63,367 bases of DNA from an uncultured Halieaceae bacterium (lineage in GTDB: Bacteria > Pseudomonadota > Gammaproteobacteria > Pseudomonadales > Halieaceae): positions 1 to 63,367 of the forward strand of contig CAJXNM010000014.1 of assembly GCA_913057135.1 (NCBI GenBank). The letters run 5' to 3'. A model generated the notes under the pieces. The model searched no databases. It saw only the letters and a program-made list of their open reading frames with translations, and was not told where the DNA came from. This document shows positions 53,816 through 63,367 of the stretch, one piece after another; position 1 is the first letter of the stretch, and every line of letters starts with the position of its first letter. A program made the translations under genes and the position numbers.

Positions 53816-53874
53816 GTCATACTCTCCCGTAGGGTTGTGTGTGCCCAAGTAGCATCAACGGTGTCAGTCCGAGC

Positions 53875-54438
53875 TCAAGACAAGGCACGCTGCAATCGCT
53901 GCCAGTCGAAGGCCGGTCCAGGATCCGTTTTACGCCCCGGGGCTATATCGCTGTGGCCAACAATAGCACTCGTCGCGATACGGGGATATTCCCGTCTGAG
54001 ACATTGAATAAGCTGAGCCAGCTGTTGATACTGCTGTGCGCTGTAGGGACTATAATCGGTGCCTTCAAGCTCAATACCAATACTGAAATCATTGCAGTTA
54101 TCCCTGCCACACCAGCTAGACACACCCGCGTGCCATGCACGTTCCTGAGTCGAAACAAACTGACTAATAGCCCCTTGCCGATCAATAAAAAAATGGGCGG
54201 ATACCCGTAGCTCGGCAATCTCAGCGAAATAAGGATGGGCATTGCTATCGAGGGTATTGCAAAACAGCTCGGTAACATGATCCCCACCAAAACAGCCCGG
54301 TGGCAAAGAGATATTATGAATCACAATCAAGTCGACCAGTGAGCCTGGGGGACGCGCGTTAACGTTGGGCGAGGGAACACGTCTGGCACAAGTGAGCCAG
54401 CCGTCGCACAATAGCCACTGTTCAGAGTCTGTCGTCAT
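53875..54438 (-). CDS. ampD: 1,6-anhydro-N-acetylmuramyl-L-alanine amidase AmpD
   Basis: This 187-residue zinc amidase removes the peptide from anhydroMurNAc in peptidoglycan recycling. Zinc ligands: His in [12 protein letters not shown], His and Asp in [20 protein letters not shown]; the substrate start [17 protein letters not shown] is typical. The frame is open to 54471; ATG 54438 (MTTDSEQW) fits the family. It is divergent from nadC with about 55 bases between, a conserved arrangement. No export signal, so it is cytoplasmic. Confidence 0.95.
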   Translation of the reverse strand: MTTDSEQWLLCDGWLTCARRVPSPNVNARPPGSLVDLIVIHNISLPPGCFGGDHVTELFCNTLDSNAHPYFAEIAELRVSAHFFIDRQGAISQFVSTQERAWHAGVSSWCGRDNCNDFSIGIELEGTDYSPYSAQQYQQLAQLIQCLRREYPRIATSAIVGHSDIAPGRKTDPGPAFDWQRLQRALS

Positions 54439-54493
54439 CCCCGTAGAATATCGCAACCTCGCGTCGCGCACCTTGTTTTGGAATGAAACCCCT

Positions 54494-55324
54494 ATGCTCG
54501 ATCCAGCTTACGTTCAAAGCGTCGTAGCCGCCGCTCTCGCAGAAGATATTGGCAGTGGCGATGTGACTGCCGGTCTCGTGCCCGAAGGTACCCACGTCAC
54601 CGCACAAGTCATTTCTCGAGAGCCCGGTGTGCTTTGCGGCACCGACTTCGTCGACGCAGTATTTCAGGCCCTCGACAACAGTCTCGAGGTCGTATGGCAC
54701 AAGCGGGATGGCGATGTGCTTGTGGATAATGACCTACTGTTCACCGTCGCTGGCTGCGCTCGTCACATTCTCACGGGGGAGCGAACAGCGCTCAATTTTT
54801 TGCAGCTGTTATCGGGTACAGCAACACGCTGCCAACGCTATGCCAAACAAGTAGCTGACACGTCAGTGAAGTTGCTCGACACGCGAAAAACAATACCGGG
54901 CCTACGTCTGGCACAAAAATACGCCGTCCGATGCGGTGGTTGCTACAACCATCGTATCGGGCTTTATGACGCCTTTCTCATTAAAGAAAATCACATTGAA
55001 GCCTGCGGTACGATTGCCGCGGCGGTAGCGGAAGCCCGACGGCAAGCGCCGGGTAAGCCTGTCGAAGTGGAAGTGGAGTCACTCGAGGAGCTGACCCAAG
55101 CCATAGCGGCAGACGCAGATCGAATTATGCTCGACAATTTTAGCGTATCGATGATGCGAGAAGCTGTTCAGTTGAACCTAGGCAGGGCAGAACTTGAGGC
55201 CTCGGGCAACGTTACCGATGACAACTTGCGCAGCATCGCAGCCACGGGTGTCGACTATATTTCCATCGGCGCCCTCACCAAAGGCGTGGAGCCCCTAGAC
55301 CTTTCGATGCGGCTACAACGTTAG
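54494..55324 (+). CDS. nadC: Nicotinate-nucleotide pyrophosphorylase (quinolinate phosphoribosyltransferase)
   Basis: This 276-residue enzyme converts quinolinate and PRPP to nicotinate mononucleotide in NAD synthesis. Motifs: [57 protein letters not shown] with the phosphate-binding residues, and [10 protein letters not shown]. The frame is open back to 54365, but ATG 54494 fits the family start [19 protein letters not shown]. Divergent to ampD. Confidence 0.96.
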   Translation: MLDPAYVQSVVAAALAEDIGSGDVTAGLVPEGTHVTAQVISREPGVLCGTDFVDAVFQALDNSLEVVWHKRDGDVLVDNDLLFTVAGCARHILTGERTALNFLQLLSGTATRCQRYAKQVADTSVKLLDTRKTIPGLRLAQKYAVRCGGCYNHRIGLYDAFLIKENHIEACGTIAAAVAEARRQAPGKPVEVEVESLEELTQAIAADADRIMLDNFSVSMMREAVQLNLGRAELEASGNVTDDNLRSIAATGVDYISIGALTKGVEPLDLSMRLQR

Positions 55325-55349
55325 TCCAATGGTCACAGGGCAACCCCAA

Positions 55350-55841
55350 TTAGGCATCTAGCTGGCGCGGACTGACGATCACGCCGTTACGGTCCGCGTA
55401 CAGCCACCATCCCGGTTGCACGAACACCTCGCGCAATGACACCCCGACGTCTCGATCACCGAGACCACGCTTTTGGGTTTTGCAGGGAATGACCCCCAAA
55501 CTGAATACGCCAATGTCTAGGGTATCGATGATCTCAACATCGCGCACCGCACCCATCACGACAATGCCGGACCAGCCCTGGTCGGCAGCAGAGCGCGCCA
55601 GATTGTCGCCTAGCAACGATCGATCGAGGGACTCGCGACCATCAACCAGGAGTACTCGTCCGCGACCCGGTTCGGCCACGGCCTCTGCGACCCGGGAATT
55701 ATCTTCGAAACACGCCACGGTCGAGATGGGACCTGCAAAACGCTGACGTAGTCCAAATCGCTGGAACTGATACCGCAGTACCTGCGCCTCTGGGTACGCA
55801 TCCGATAAATCGGGTGTCGTGAAATCCGTTGTATCCGTCAT
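55350..55841 (-). CDS. rraA: RraA family protein
   Basis: This 163-residue protein matches RraA, a regulator that binds RNase E in enterobacteria. It has FTTPDLSDAYPE at the start and GWSGIVVMGAVRDVEIIDTLDIGVFSLGVIP followed by KTQKRGLGDRDVGVSL and WWLYADRNGVIV. Many family members are instead aldolase-like or of unknown role. ATG 55841 gives the usual length; ATG 55856 overlaps the acyl-CoA dehydrogenase stop. It converges with nadC. Confidence 0.88.
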   Translation of the reverse strand: MTDTTDFTTPDLSDAYPEAQVLRYQFQRFGLRQRFAGPISTVACFEDNSRVAEAVAEPGRGRVLLVDGRESLDRSLLGDNLARSAADQGWSGIVVMGAVRDVEIIDTLDIGVFSLGVIPCKTQKRGLGDRDVGVSLREVFVQPGWWLYADRNGVIVSPRQLDA

Positions 55842-55846
55842 TACCG

Positions 55847-57610
55847 CTACAACCATTCTAAAGAGTATTTCGAGAGGGTATCACCCGCTGCCAAAATAGT
55901 ACCGGCACAGGCCGTACATCGGGGCAAAATCCGCTCACCGTAGAAGCCCGCTGTAGCCATCTTGCGCTCACAAAAATCCGTTTTCTCCCCCGACTTAAGC
56001 AGTTCCTGGGCCACCAATGCTGAGCGCCCCAGTTGCCATCCACCGAACAGGTAACCGGTCTGCATTAAATAGTCGAAAGATCCGCCGAGTGCTTCAAACC
56101 GATCGGCTGTTAATTCGTTCAACAAATGCGCGGTCGTCTTAATGTGATCGACCAATGCGGTTTTTAGATGCTGCCCCAGCCCTTGTAGAGCGTCGTGCTC
56201 AGATGCCAACAAATCCTTGATAACGGCTTCTATCTCGTCGTGTATACCCGCCATCGTGGCACCACCATCTCGCCCCAACTTGCGATTGAGTAAATCGGCA
56301 GCCTGAATCCCGTTGGTACCCTCATAAATAGAGGTGATGCGAACATCTCGCAGGTACTGAGCAGCACCCGTCTCTTCGACGTAACCCATACCGCCGTGAA
56401 CCTGAACACCCAGGGAGGTTACCTCCAAGCCCACCTCAGTACTCCAACCCTTGATCACCGGGATCATCAAATCAATGCGCCGCTGATACTCGGGACGTTG
56501 CTCAGGATTGCCATAATGAGCCAAGTCCATGGTCACCGCCTCGGAATAGGCCAGTGCACGCATGCCCTCCACCAGCGAGCGCATGGTGAGTAACATACGC
56601 TTCACATCGGCATGCTCGATGATGCTAACACCGCCCTGTACGCGTTCTCGGGCGTACCCCACGGCCTTCTGATAGGCGCCCTCTGAGGCCCCAATACCCT
56701 GGAGTCCCACTTTTAACCGGGCCTCGTTCATCATCGTGAACATGCACGCAAGCCCCTGGTTTTCCTCACCTACCAGATAACCAATAGCTCCTCCCTGGTC
56801 ACCGTAAGCCATGACGCAGGTAGGACTGCCGTGAATACCTAATTTATGCTCGGTAGATACGGGATAAACGTCGTTGCGCTCCCCCAGCGATCCGTCGTCA
56901 TTGACCAAATATTTAGGCACCAAAAATAAGGAGATACCCTTTGAGCCGGGCGGCGCATCGGGTAAGCGTGCCAGCACCAAATGAATGATGTTGTCGGTGG
57001 CGTCGTGGTCACCCCAAGTGATATAGATTTTTTGCCCAAAAATTTTGTAGTGATCACCGCAGCGTTCAGCCCGGGTTTTCATTGGCCCAAGATCGGAACC
57101 AGCCCCTGACTCGGTCAGGTTCATAGTGCCCGCCCACTCACCGCTGTTAATCTTTTCGAGGTAAATGGCTTTTAGGCTGTCGCAGGCGTGTGCACTGATC
57201 GCCAGCGCAGCGCCCGAGCTCAAGAAAGGTTCCAGGGCAAATGCCATGTCGGCACCATTCCACACTTCGCACGCCGCGGTGCCATAAAGCTCAGGAAGAC
57301 CCTGCCCCCCCGCATTCTGATCGGCGGTAATGCCTACCCAACCACCAGCACCTAATTGCTGAATGGCTTGGGCGTATCCGGGCGATATTGTCACTTTGCC
57401 ATCGGCGCAGACCGCGGGATGGGTATCACCGACACGACGCAGTGGCGCCAGTACATCTGCACCGAAGCGTGCCGCCTCATCGAGCAGTGCTGTCGTCAAA
57501 TCGCTACCGACACCCATGTCTGCAAAACGGGGCAAGCCACCCAAGGTGCCTTCCGCATCGAGAACGTCGTCAATCAAAAACTGCATATCGTCAGTGGGCG
57601 CTTGGTACAT
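55847..57610 (-). CDS. Acyl-CoA dehydrogenase
   Basis: This 587-residue FAD enzyme oxidises acyl-CoA to enoyl-CoA in beta-oxidation. The catalytic Glu lies in RITSIYEGTNGIQAADLLNRKLG near residue 430, and FAD contacts in MNLTESGAGSDLGPMKTRAE and YITWGDHD. An extra C-terminal domain (about 460-587) marks the long form with the PF12806-type end. Divergent from a LysR gene with a palindrome between. Substrate chain length is not known. Confidence 0.93.
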   Translation of the reverse strand: MYQAPTDDMQFLIDDVLDAEGTLGGLPRFADMGVGSDLTTALLDEAARFGADVLAPLRRVGDTHPAVCADGKVTISPGYAQAIQQLGAGGWVGITADQNAGGQGLPELYGTAACEVWNGADMAFALEPFLSSGAALAISAHACDSLKAIYLEKINSGEWAGTMNLTESGAGSDLGPMKTRAERCGDHYKIFGQKIYITWGDHDATDNIIHLVLARLPDAPPGSKGISLFLVPKYLVNDDGSLGERNDVYPVSTEHKLGIHGSPTCVMAYGDQGGAIGYLVGEENQGLACMFTMMNEARLKVGLQGIGASEGAYQKAVGYARERVQGGVSIIEHADVKRMLLTMRSLVEGMRALAYSEAVTMDLAHYGNPEQRPEYQRRIDLMIPVIKGWSTEVGLEVTSLGVQVHGGMGYVEETGAAQYLRDVRITSIYEGTNGIQAADLLNRKLGRDGGATMAGIHDEIEAVIKDLLASEHDALQGLGQHLKTALVDHIKTTAHLLNELTADRFEALGGSFDYLMQTGYLFGGWQLGRSALVAQELLKSGEKTDFCERKMATAGFYGERILPRCTACAGTILAAGDTLSKYSLEWL

Positions 57611-57685
57611 AAAAAGCCTCTCTTATGGGTCATTTGTCTACTACTAATGGCGAATACCCTCTAATGATGAGACAGATATAATTCA

Positions 57686-57703
57686 CCAATGTAATAACAT
57701 TGG
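57686..57703. promoter_or_regulatory. Inverted repeat, likely LysR operator
   Basis: A perfect inverted repeat CCAATG-N6-CATTGG lies in the 120-base gap between the divergent acyl-CoA dehydrogenase (start 57610) and LysR gene (start 57731). LysR regulators typically bind an interrupted dyad between themselves and their divergent target, so this is a strong candidate operator for both. Confidence 0.6.
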
Positions 57704-57730
57704 AATCTGCATTCGCCGGGAGAATACCTA

Positions 57731-58762
57731 ATGAAAAACCTTAACCGGATAGATCTTAACCTACTTGTGTATCTAGACGTGTTACTTCGCGAGTGCAATG
57801 TCACCCAGGCAGCCAATCAACTCGGCTTGTCCCAACCGGCCATGAGCAATGGACTGCGCCGATTAAGGGACCTATTTAGCGACCCACTGTTAGTGCGCAC
57901 CTCCGACGGCATGACGCCCACCGCCCGCGCCCTTGAGCTGGAACCTCTCATTCGGGACATACTGTCAGGGGTCGATAGAGCAATCCAGCCCACCTCAGAA
58001 TTTGATCCCAGCACCGCCGATCAAGTCATTCGGGTGATGGCGTCGGATTACGCCGAGTCCACGCTGTTCCCCGCGGTAATGCAACAACTGCGTGAACAGG
58101 CACCGGGACTGACACTCGACATCATGACCCCGTCAGATGTGAGCTTCCTCGACGTCGAGCGGGGCAAAATCGACCTTGTTATTAACCGTTTTGATCAGAT
58201 GCCTCAGTCGTTTCATCAGATCACACTTTGGCAAGACAGCTTCTCCTGCTTGCTGAGCCCCGAGAACCCCATCCTTGCGAACTTCAGCCTCGATAGCTAT
58301 CTCAGCGCCAACCACATTTGGGTTAGCAAAACCGGTATGGGTGTGGGAGTGGGCGTCGACCCTGACGATGTGCAGCGCCTGGGCTGGGTCGATGCCGCGC
58401 TCGCGAACCTTGGAAAGAAGCGACGCATTCGGGTGTTCACCCGTCACTACCAAGCAGCCATGACACTTGCGGAGCAAAATGACCTCATTGTCACGCTGCC
58501 CACCCGCGCCACTTGGCTCAAACGCGATAACCCCCGTGTGGTTACCCGAGAGGTGCCTTTCAACGTGCCGGCCCTTGAGCTGAAAATGGCGTGGAGCCCG
58601 CTGCTGCAACATAATCCAGCCCATCGCTGGGTACGCCAACTCATCACCCAAACCGCCCGCAACTTGGGGCCCGACGGGCTTAGCTTGCAAGAGCCGACGC
58701 CCCTGACCACCGCTAACGTGAAAGGCAAAGCCGCCGCACCTCGCAGGCGGGCGGCAGGCTAA
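57731..58762 (+). CDS. LysR-type transcriptional regulator
   Basis: This 343-residue regulator starts MKNLNRIDLNLLVYLDVLLRECNVTQAANQLGLSQPAMSN, the winged-helix DNA-binding domain (about 1-70). The effector domain (95-310) resembles the NodD/NahR-like branch, with DQVIRVMASDYAESTLFPAV. A basic, Ala-rich tail ends the protein. It is divergent from the acyl-CoA dehydrogenase gene, which it probably controls. The effector is not known. Confidence 0.92.
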   Translation: MKNLNRIDLNLLVYLDVLLRECNVTQAANQLGLSQPAMSNGLRRLRDLFSDPLLVRTSDGMTPTARALELEPLIRDILSGVDRAIQPTSEFDPSTADQVIRVMASDYAESTLFPAVMQQLREQAPGLTLDIMTPSDVSFLDVERGKIDLVINRFDQMPQSFHQITLWQDSFSCLLSPENPILANFSLDSYLSANHIWVSKTGMGVGVGVDPDDVQRLGWVDAALANLGKKRRIRVFTRHYQAAMTLAEQNDLIVTLPTRATWLKRDNPRVVTREVPFNVPALELKMAWSPLLQHNPAHRWVRQLITQTARNLGPDGLSLQEPTPLTTANVKGKAAAPRRRAAG

Positions 58763-58922
58763 TTAGGCGCTCTCACAACCGACCACTATTCCATAAGGTG
58801 ATGCCAGCAGCGCAACAATAAATGTACTGAATACCGGCAATCGAACAGGTCTGTGGTTTGTCGATCAAGCTAACCGCAAACTGTGCAGTCAGAAGGTATT
58901 CATGCATGGCGGGAGTAGAACT

Positions 58923-61097
58923 ATGAATAATCGGGTTGAATGCGCTGGTCTGCAGGTTGATGAGCGACTGCATGCGCTGTTGGAGCAAGAAATCATTCCA
59001 GGAACTGGCGTTGATACCGCTGTATTTTGGCAGGGTCTCGCCGACATTCTCCGTGAATTTATGCCCCGTAACGCCGAGCTACTCCGGGTGCGCGAGTCAC
59101 TCCAGACCCAGCTGGACAATTGGCACCAGGAACATACAGCCGAGCCAATCGACCCCGCTGCATACCGGGCTTTCCTCGAGGACATCGGCTATCTGCTGCC
59201 GCAGCCAGGGGATGTTCAAGTCAGCACAGAAAACGTCGATGATGAAATTGCACGCATTGCGGGACCGCAGCTAGTAGTACCTGTCATGAATGCACGGTTC
59301 GCCCTAAACGCGGTCAATGCACGGTGGGGCAGTCTCTATGATGCACTCTATGGCACCGATGCCATCAGCGAAGACGGCGGCGCAGAGCGTGGTCCCGGCT
59401 ACAACCCTACCCGCGGCCAGCGTGTGATAGCGTGGGGACGAAAGTTTCTCGATGAACATTTTCCACTGGTGGCAGCCAGTCATTCGGAGGCGAGCAGCTA
59501 CGCCATCGATAACAACGAACTTCAGGTAGTCTGCGATAGCGGTACCACAACGCTGGCGCAAGCCACGCAACTGGTGGGCTACACCGGCGACCCCACCCAA
59601 CCCACATCGATACTGCTTTGCCACCATGGGCTACATGTTGAAGTGCAATTTGACGCTCAACACCCCATCGGCAGTACCGATCGCGCGCACATTAAAGACC
59701 TTTACCTCGAGTCGGCTCTGACCACGATCCAGGACTGTGAAGACTCAGTGGCAGCGGTGGACGCGGAAGATAAAGTCATTGTGTACCGCAATTGGCTGGG
59801 GTTAATGAAGGGCGACTTGAGCGAGACCTTCAGCAAGGGCGGCCAAACCCTGACCCGCCGCATGAATCCCGACAGAGTGTTCACCGGGCTCGATGGCAGT
59901 CCCATCACACTACCCGGGCGCAGCCTGTTGTTTGTTCGCAACGTTGGGCACTTGATGACAAACGACGCCATTATCACCGCAACTGGCGATGAAATCCCCG
60001 AGGGCATCATGGATGCCATGTTCACTGTGCTGTGCTCTATGCATGATTTGGCCGGTAATGGTGCACTGAAAAACTCCCGCACGGGCAGTATTTACATCGT
60101 AAAACCCAAGATGCATGGACCTGACGAGGTGAGCTTCACTGTCGATCTGTTCAGCCGTGTCGAGGACATTCTGGGCTTACCGAGGAACACCATCAAAGTC
60201 GGCATCATGGACGAGGAGCGCCGAACCACGGTTAATTTGGCAGAGTGCATTAAACGTGCCAGTGAGCGTGTTGTGTTTATCAATACGGGCTTCCTTGATC
60301 GCACCGGCGATGAAATTCACACCAGCATGGAGGCGGGGGCGTTCACGCCAAAATCGGCGATGAAGGGTGAGACCTGGATTAACGCCTACGAGGACTGGAA
60401 CGTTGATGTGGGGCTGGCTTGCGGCTTACGGGGCAAGGCGCAAATCGGCAAAGGCATGTGGGCAATGCCCGATCTTATGGCGAGCATGCTGGAAGCAAAA
60501 GTCAGCCACCCGAAGGCGGGCGCAAACTGTGCATGGGTGCCCTCCCCTACCGCTGCCACCCTACACGTGACTCACTATCACGCGGTCGATGTGTTAAGTG
60601 TTCAGGGGCAACTCGCCGGCCACATGCGGCGCAGCCTTGATGAGATCTTAGAGATCCCCTTAAAAGGTGCCCGCGGCATGGATGCGGATGCGATTCAGCG
60701 AGAGCTCGACAATAACGCACAGGGTATTCTCGGCTACGTGGTACGCTGGATTGATCAGGGCGTTGGCTGCTCAAAAGTGCCCGACATCAATAACGTTGGC
60801 CTTATGGAAGACCGGGCAACTTTGCGCATCTCAAGCCAGCACTTGGCCAATTGGCTTCGACACGGCGTGGTATCGGAACAGCAAGTACGCACCACCCTTG
60901 AACGCATGGCGAGTGTTGTAGACGCGCAAAATGCCCATGACGCTAACTACCAACCCATGGCCGATGACCTAGCAAACAGCATTGCTTTCCAAGCAGCTTG
61001 TGACCTGGTGTTTCTTGGCACTAAACAGCCCAGTGGTTACACCGAGCCCCTGTTACATCAGCGCCGCAAAGAATTTAAAGCGCGTGTGAGAGCCTGA
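58923..61097 (+). CDS. glcB: Malate synthase G
   Basis: This 724-residue enzyme joins glyoxylate and acetyl-CoA to malate. It matches the monomeric G form: [58 protein letters not shown] and [24 protein letters not shown] 58923 has GGGAG at 58911-58915. The neighbour acyl-CoA dehydrogenase gives acetyl-CoA, which fits growth on fatty acids; isocitrate lyase is not in the window. Confidence 0.97.
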   Translation: MNNRVECAGLQVDERLHALLEQEIIPGTGVDTAVFWQGLADILREFMPRNAELLRVRESLQTQLDNWHQEHTAEPIDPAAYRAFLEDIGYLLPQPGDVQVSTENVDDEIARIAGPQLVVPVMNARFALNAVNARWGSLYDALYGTDAISEDGGAERGPGYNPTRGQRVIAWGRKFLDEHFPLVAASHSEASSYAIDNNELQVVCDSGTTTLAQATQLVGYTGDPTQPTSILLCHHGLHVEVQFDAQHPIGSTDRAHIKDLYLESALTTIQDCEDSVAAVDAEDKVIVYRNWLGLMKGDLSETFSKGGQTLTRRMNPDRVFTGLDGSPITLPGRSLLFVRNVGHLMTNDAIITATGDEIPEGIMDAMFTVLCSMHDLAGNGALKNSRTGSIYIVKPKMHGPDEVSFTVDLFSRVEDILGLPRNTIKVGIMDEERRTTVNLAECIKRASERVVFINTGFLDRTGDEIHTSMEAGAFTPKSAMKGETWINAYEDWNVDVGLACGLRGKAQIGKGMWAMPDLMASMLEAKVSHPKAGANCAWVPSPTAATLHVTHYHAVDVLSVQGQLAGHMRRSLDEILEIPLKGARGMDADAIQRELDNNAQGILGYVVRWIDQGVGCSKVPDINNVGLMEDRATLRISSQHLANWLRHGVVSEQQVRTTLERMASVVDAQNAHDANYQPMADDLANSIAFQAACDLVFLGTKQPSGYTEPLLHQRRKEFKARVRA

Positions 61098-61103
61098 GGG
61101 AGT

Positions 61104-61130
61104 AACCCCGCCATTGGGCGGGGTTTTGTT
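61104..61130 (+). terminator. Rho-independent terminator after glcB
   Basis: AACCCCGCC (61104-61112) pairs with GGCGGGGTT (61117-61125) around a 4-base loop, followed by TTGTT. It starts 7 bases after the glcB stop. Confidence 0.92.
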
Positions 61131-61180
61131 AGGTGATTGGTGCTGGCCTCTATTTACACTCTCTCGGCTGGCGCGTCTCT

Positions 61181-62302
61181 TTACACTCTTTCGGCTAAAG
61201 CCTCGTGGGCGGGTATGTAGTCCTCACCCAGAGCGCGAGCTACGGCTTCGTAGGTGATATGTCCAGCATGCACGTTGAGGCCGTTGCATAAATGCGGGTC
61301 GTCGCGCAGGGCTTGTAAACCCTTGTCCGCCAGCGCCAAGGCATAGGGCAAGGTCGCATTGGTGAGCGCCATGGTTGATGTACGGGCAACACCACCTGGC
61401 ATATTGGCCACACAGTAGTGCACGACATCGTCGATCACGTAAGTGGGTTCTTGGTGGGTCGTGGCGTGGGAGGTTTCAAAACAGCCACCCTGATCAATGG
61501 CTACATCCACTAATACTGTGCCCTTTTTCATGGCCGCCACGTGCTCTCGGGTAATGAGCTTAGGCGCAGACGCACCGGGGATGAGCACAGCCCCAATCAC
61601 CAAATCAGCCTCTAGCGCGTAGCGCTCAATGGCATCCTGGGTGGAATAAATACCTGTAACCCGCCCCTGAAATAGATCATCGAGTTGCTGCAGCCGGTCT
61701 ATCGATCGATCGAGTATGGTGACTTGGGCCCCCATACCCACCGCCATACGAGCCGCATTGGTACCCACAACACCGCCGCCAATGACACACACTTTTGCGG
61801 GCTGAACACCGGGCACTCCCCCCAGTAACATGCCATTGCCACCTTGGGCTTTTTCCAGATGATGGGCACCTGCCTGAATAGACATACGCCCTGCCACTTC
61901 CGACATGGGCGCCAAGAGAGGTAGACCGCCTCGGGCACCGGTAACCGTCTCGTAGGCAACCGCAGTACAACCCGATGCCTTCAGCAAACGTGCTTGATCG
62001 GGGTCGGGTGCCAAATGCAGGTAGGTAAACAACAGCTGGTTCGACCTCAGCATCTTGCACTCATTGGGCTGAGGCTCTTTGACCTTAATAATCATGTCCG
62101 CCTCGGCAAAAATAGCCTCGGCACTCGCCACTATGTCGGCACCTGCGGCTCGGTAAGCGGCGTCATCAAACCCAATATCAGCCCCCCCCTGAGTCTGGAC
62201 CATCACAGAATGGCCGTGACTCACCAGCTCTCGAACACCCGCAGGTGTCATGCCAATACGGTATTCATGGTTCTTGATCTCTTTCGGGATACCTATACGC
62301 AT
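61181..62302 (-). CDS. ald: Alanine dehydrogenase
   Basis: This 373-residue NAD-dependent enzyme interconverts alanine and pyruvate with ammonia. Family start [26 protein letters not shown], with substrate Arg; then the Rossmann motif [21 protein letters not shown] near residue 172. Active-site His in YTYLHLAP-like FTYLHLAPD. It is divergent from an Lrp/AsnC gene with 259 bases between, which suggests that regulator controls it. Confidence 0.96.
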   Translation of the reverse strand: MRIGIPKEIKNHEYRIGMTPAGVRELVSHGHSVMVQTQGGADIGFDDAAYRAAGADIVASAEAIFAEADMIIKVKEPQPNECKMLRSNQLLFTYLHLAPDPDQARLLKASGCTAVAYETVTGARGGLPLLAPMSEVAGRMSIQAGAHHLEKAQGGNGMLLGGVPGVQPAKVCVIGGGVVGTNAARMAVGMGAQVTILDRSIDRLQQLDDLFQGRVTGIYSTQDAIERYALEADLVIGAVLIPGASAPKLITREHVAAMKKGTVLVDVAIDQGGCFETSHATTHQEPTYVIDDVVHYCVANMPGGVARTSTMALTNATLPYALALADKGLQALRDDPHLCNGLNVHAGHITYEAVARALGEDYIPAHEALAERV

Positions 62303-62408
62303 AAACGTCTCCTGACTAGGGCAAGCTGGGTAAAGAACGAGTATTCACACATGCGATCTTTCAAGACGTGATAGAGCGGGTTCGCAGTGCTACCGACCTC
62401 ACCGACTG

Positions 62409-62547
62409 TAGCCGATTAAAAAAGGCGTAATGACCATAATTTTGTCTTGCTTAGAGTCGACTAGAGGGAATTTTTAATAATTATTAGCTGTATCGACTAT
62501 CATACGGCCAGCAGTCGCTAAAAATATTCATCGCTTATAGCCGATAG
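62409..62547. promoter_or_regulatory. ald/lrp intergenic region with repeated AGYCGAYTA-like motifs
   Basis: The 259-base divergent gap holds five similar short motifs: TAGCCGATTA (62409-62418), AGTCGACTA (62455-62463), ATCGACTAT (62492-62500), AGTCGCTAA (62513-62521) and AGCCGATAG (62539-62547), and an AT-rich stretch (about 62470-62486). Multiple spaced sites are typical for Lrp/AsnC proteins, which bind as octamers. The motif as operator is an inference. Confidence 0.45.
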
Positions 62548-62561
62548 AGAGGACCGATTAC

Positions 62562-63020
62562 ATGCACGCCTCAGACCCAGTTCCACTCAGCCGAATCGAT
62601 TTGCGGCTGCTTCGCCTACTCGAGCAGGACGGACGGCTTTCCTATGCAGAGCTGGCTCGGCAGGTAGGGTTAACGACCACCCCCTGCAAAGAGCGGGTAA
62701 AACGACTGGAGCGTGAGGGCTTCATTACCGGCTACCACGCACAGCTTGACCCCGAAAAACTGGGGCGGGGGCTGGTGGTATTCGTGCAAATCTCACTACA
62801 ACGCACCGCGGGTGACGCATTTAAGGAGTTCACCGAGGCCGTGCGCGATATCCCCGCCATTGAAGAGTGTCACTTAGTCGCGGGTAATTTCGATTACCTG
62901 ATTAAAGCTCGAGTCAAAGACATGAACGAGTACCGAGAGTTCTTGGGGGGTAGCCTCATGCAGCTGCCGGGGGTTCAAGAGAGCACGAGTTATCCGGTGA
63001 TGGAGGTGGTCTTGGGGTAA
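62562..63020 (+). CDS. Lrp/AsnC family transcriptional regulator
   Basis: This 152-residue regulator resembles E. coli Lrp: the DNA-binding part SRIDLRLLRLLEQDGRLSYAELARQVGLTTTPCKERVKRLEREGF and the RAM effector domain with IEECHLVAGNFDYLIKARV. It is divergent from alanine dehydrogenase, so alanine or leucine is the probable effector and ald the probable target. Confidence 0.93.
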   Translation: MHASDPVPLSRIDLRLLRLLEQDGRLSYAELARQVGLTTTPCKERVKRLEREGFITGYHAQLDPEKLGRGLVVFVQISLQRTAGDAFKEFTEAVRDIPAIEECHLVAGNFDYLIKARVKDMNEYREFLGGSLMQLPGVQESTSYPVMEVVLG

Positions 63021-63193
63021 TGTCCGCGGCCGGGACTGACGTTTTGTGACACACCTCGCAAAGCAAGGTGACATTTATTGTCAGCTTGGTGCCTTGTATG
63101 GCACGGGACCGAGGGTAATAAACGAAGGTTATTTTTGGTGGAGGTGGCGGCAGAGCGCGCACGTGCCGCGCTTCGTGGCCGCAAGCAAACCTT

Positions 63194-63209
63194 TGGCACG
63201 AACATTGCT
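63194..63209 (+). promoter_or_regulatory. Sigma-54 promoter of the prepilin gene
   Basis: TGGCACG-AACA-TTGCT at 63194-63209 matches the sigma-54 -24/-12 consensus exactly (GG and GC 12 bases apart). It is 105 bases before the prepilin ATG. pilA genes in pseudomonads use sigma-54 and PilR. The rest of the 294-base gap (63021-63314) has no gene. Confidence 0.9.
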
Positions 63210-63314
63210 AAATCACAGGCGCGCTCTACTACGATTTTATTGCGCGCAAACCGCGTCGTACATAGTCAGCGCATTGATTAAACCCGCAGCACCCTCACGA
63301 CCAGGAGTAGTGTC

Positions 63315-63367
63315 ATGATTCAGACTAAACAACAAGGCTTCACACTTATCGAACTCATGATCGTTAT
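63315..63367 (+). CDS. Type IV prepilin (5' end only)
   Basis: ATG 63315 opens a frame MIQTKQQGFTLIELMIV, the short leader ending in Gly, then the prepilin N-terminus with Phe1 and Glu5. The gene runs off the window. AGGAG at 63303-63307 is the ribosome site. With the sigma-54 promoter this is probably pilA, but other minor pilins start the same way. Confidence 0.88.
   Translation, partial: MIQTKQQGFTLIELMIV

Noticed and set aside
1-63367. CRISPR arrays, tRNA or rRNA genes, insertion sequences, prophage
   Set aside because: No regular spaced repeats, tRNA-like cloverleafs, rRNA stretches, transposases or phage proteins were seen on either strand.

Overview
This window is a stretch of the chromosome of a gammaproteobacterium. 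The gene order gyrA-serC-pheA-tyrA-aroA-cmk-rpsA-ihfB-lapA, the mtaD-ubiG-mupP-yciK block, ampD next to nadC, and a complete T2SS operon all resemble pseudomonads and marine Cellvibrionales/Halieaceae-type bacteria. The exact genus is an inference. I saw no rRNA, tRNA, insertion sequence, phage gene or CRISPR array. The window reads as conserved chromosome plus a few lineage-specific modules.

Layout. 1-10.4 kb (minus strand): gyrA, serC, the aromatic amino acid genes, cmk, rpsA, ihfB and a truncated lapA. 10.5-14.0 kb (plus): mtaD, ubiG, mupP, yciK. 14.1-18.0 kb (minus): rluB, scpB, scpA, yciO, rnm. 18.2-24.3 kb (plus): yciB, an SH3/coiled-coil protein, a periplasmic cyclophilin, pdxJ, rluA, a DUF2244 protein, rimO, rsmE. 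24.4-29.5 kb: msrA (minus), then a plus-strand set with a small protein, a VWA-like protein without a normal start codon, a membrane J-domain protein, a 92-residue protein, htpX behind a heat-shock-like promoter, an HtrA protease and a 48-residue membrane peptide. 29.4-32.1 kb (minus): two sodium symporters. 32.2-43.7 kb (minus): type II secretion genes gspC to gspN, with a GAF/degenerate-GGDEF gene upstream.

45.0-50.0 kb (plus): a TPP riboswitch followed by a TonB-dependent receptor, an MTH1187/YkoF-type thiamine-binding protein, a PnuC/PnuT-like permease, an aminoglycoside/choline/thiamine-kinase-like protein and a ketopantoate-reductase-like protein. Together they read as a vitamin B1 uptake and salvage operon: outer membrane import, inner membrane import, then trapping by phosphorylation. 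This is the strongest candidate for an incompletely described system.

50.0-54.4 kb (minus): ampD, ampE, then a sigma-54 activator with an FHA domain and a membrane-anchored Ser/Thr kinase, which look like a signalling pair. 54.5-62.3 kb: nadC, rraA, an acyl-CoA dehydrogenase divergent from a LysR regulator with a palindrome between them, malate synthase G with a terminator, and alanine dehydrogenase divergent from an Lrp/AsnC regulator. The window ends in the first codons of a type IV prepilin gene, about 105 bases behind a perfect sigma-54 promoter.
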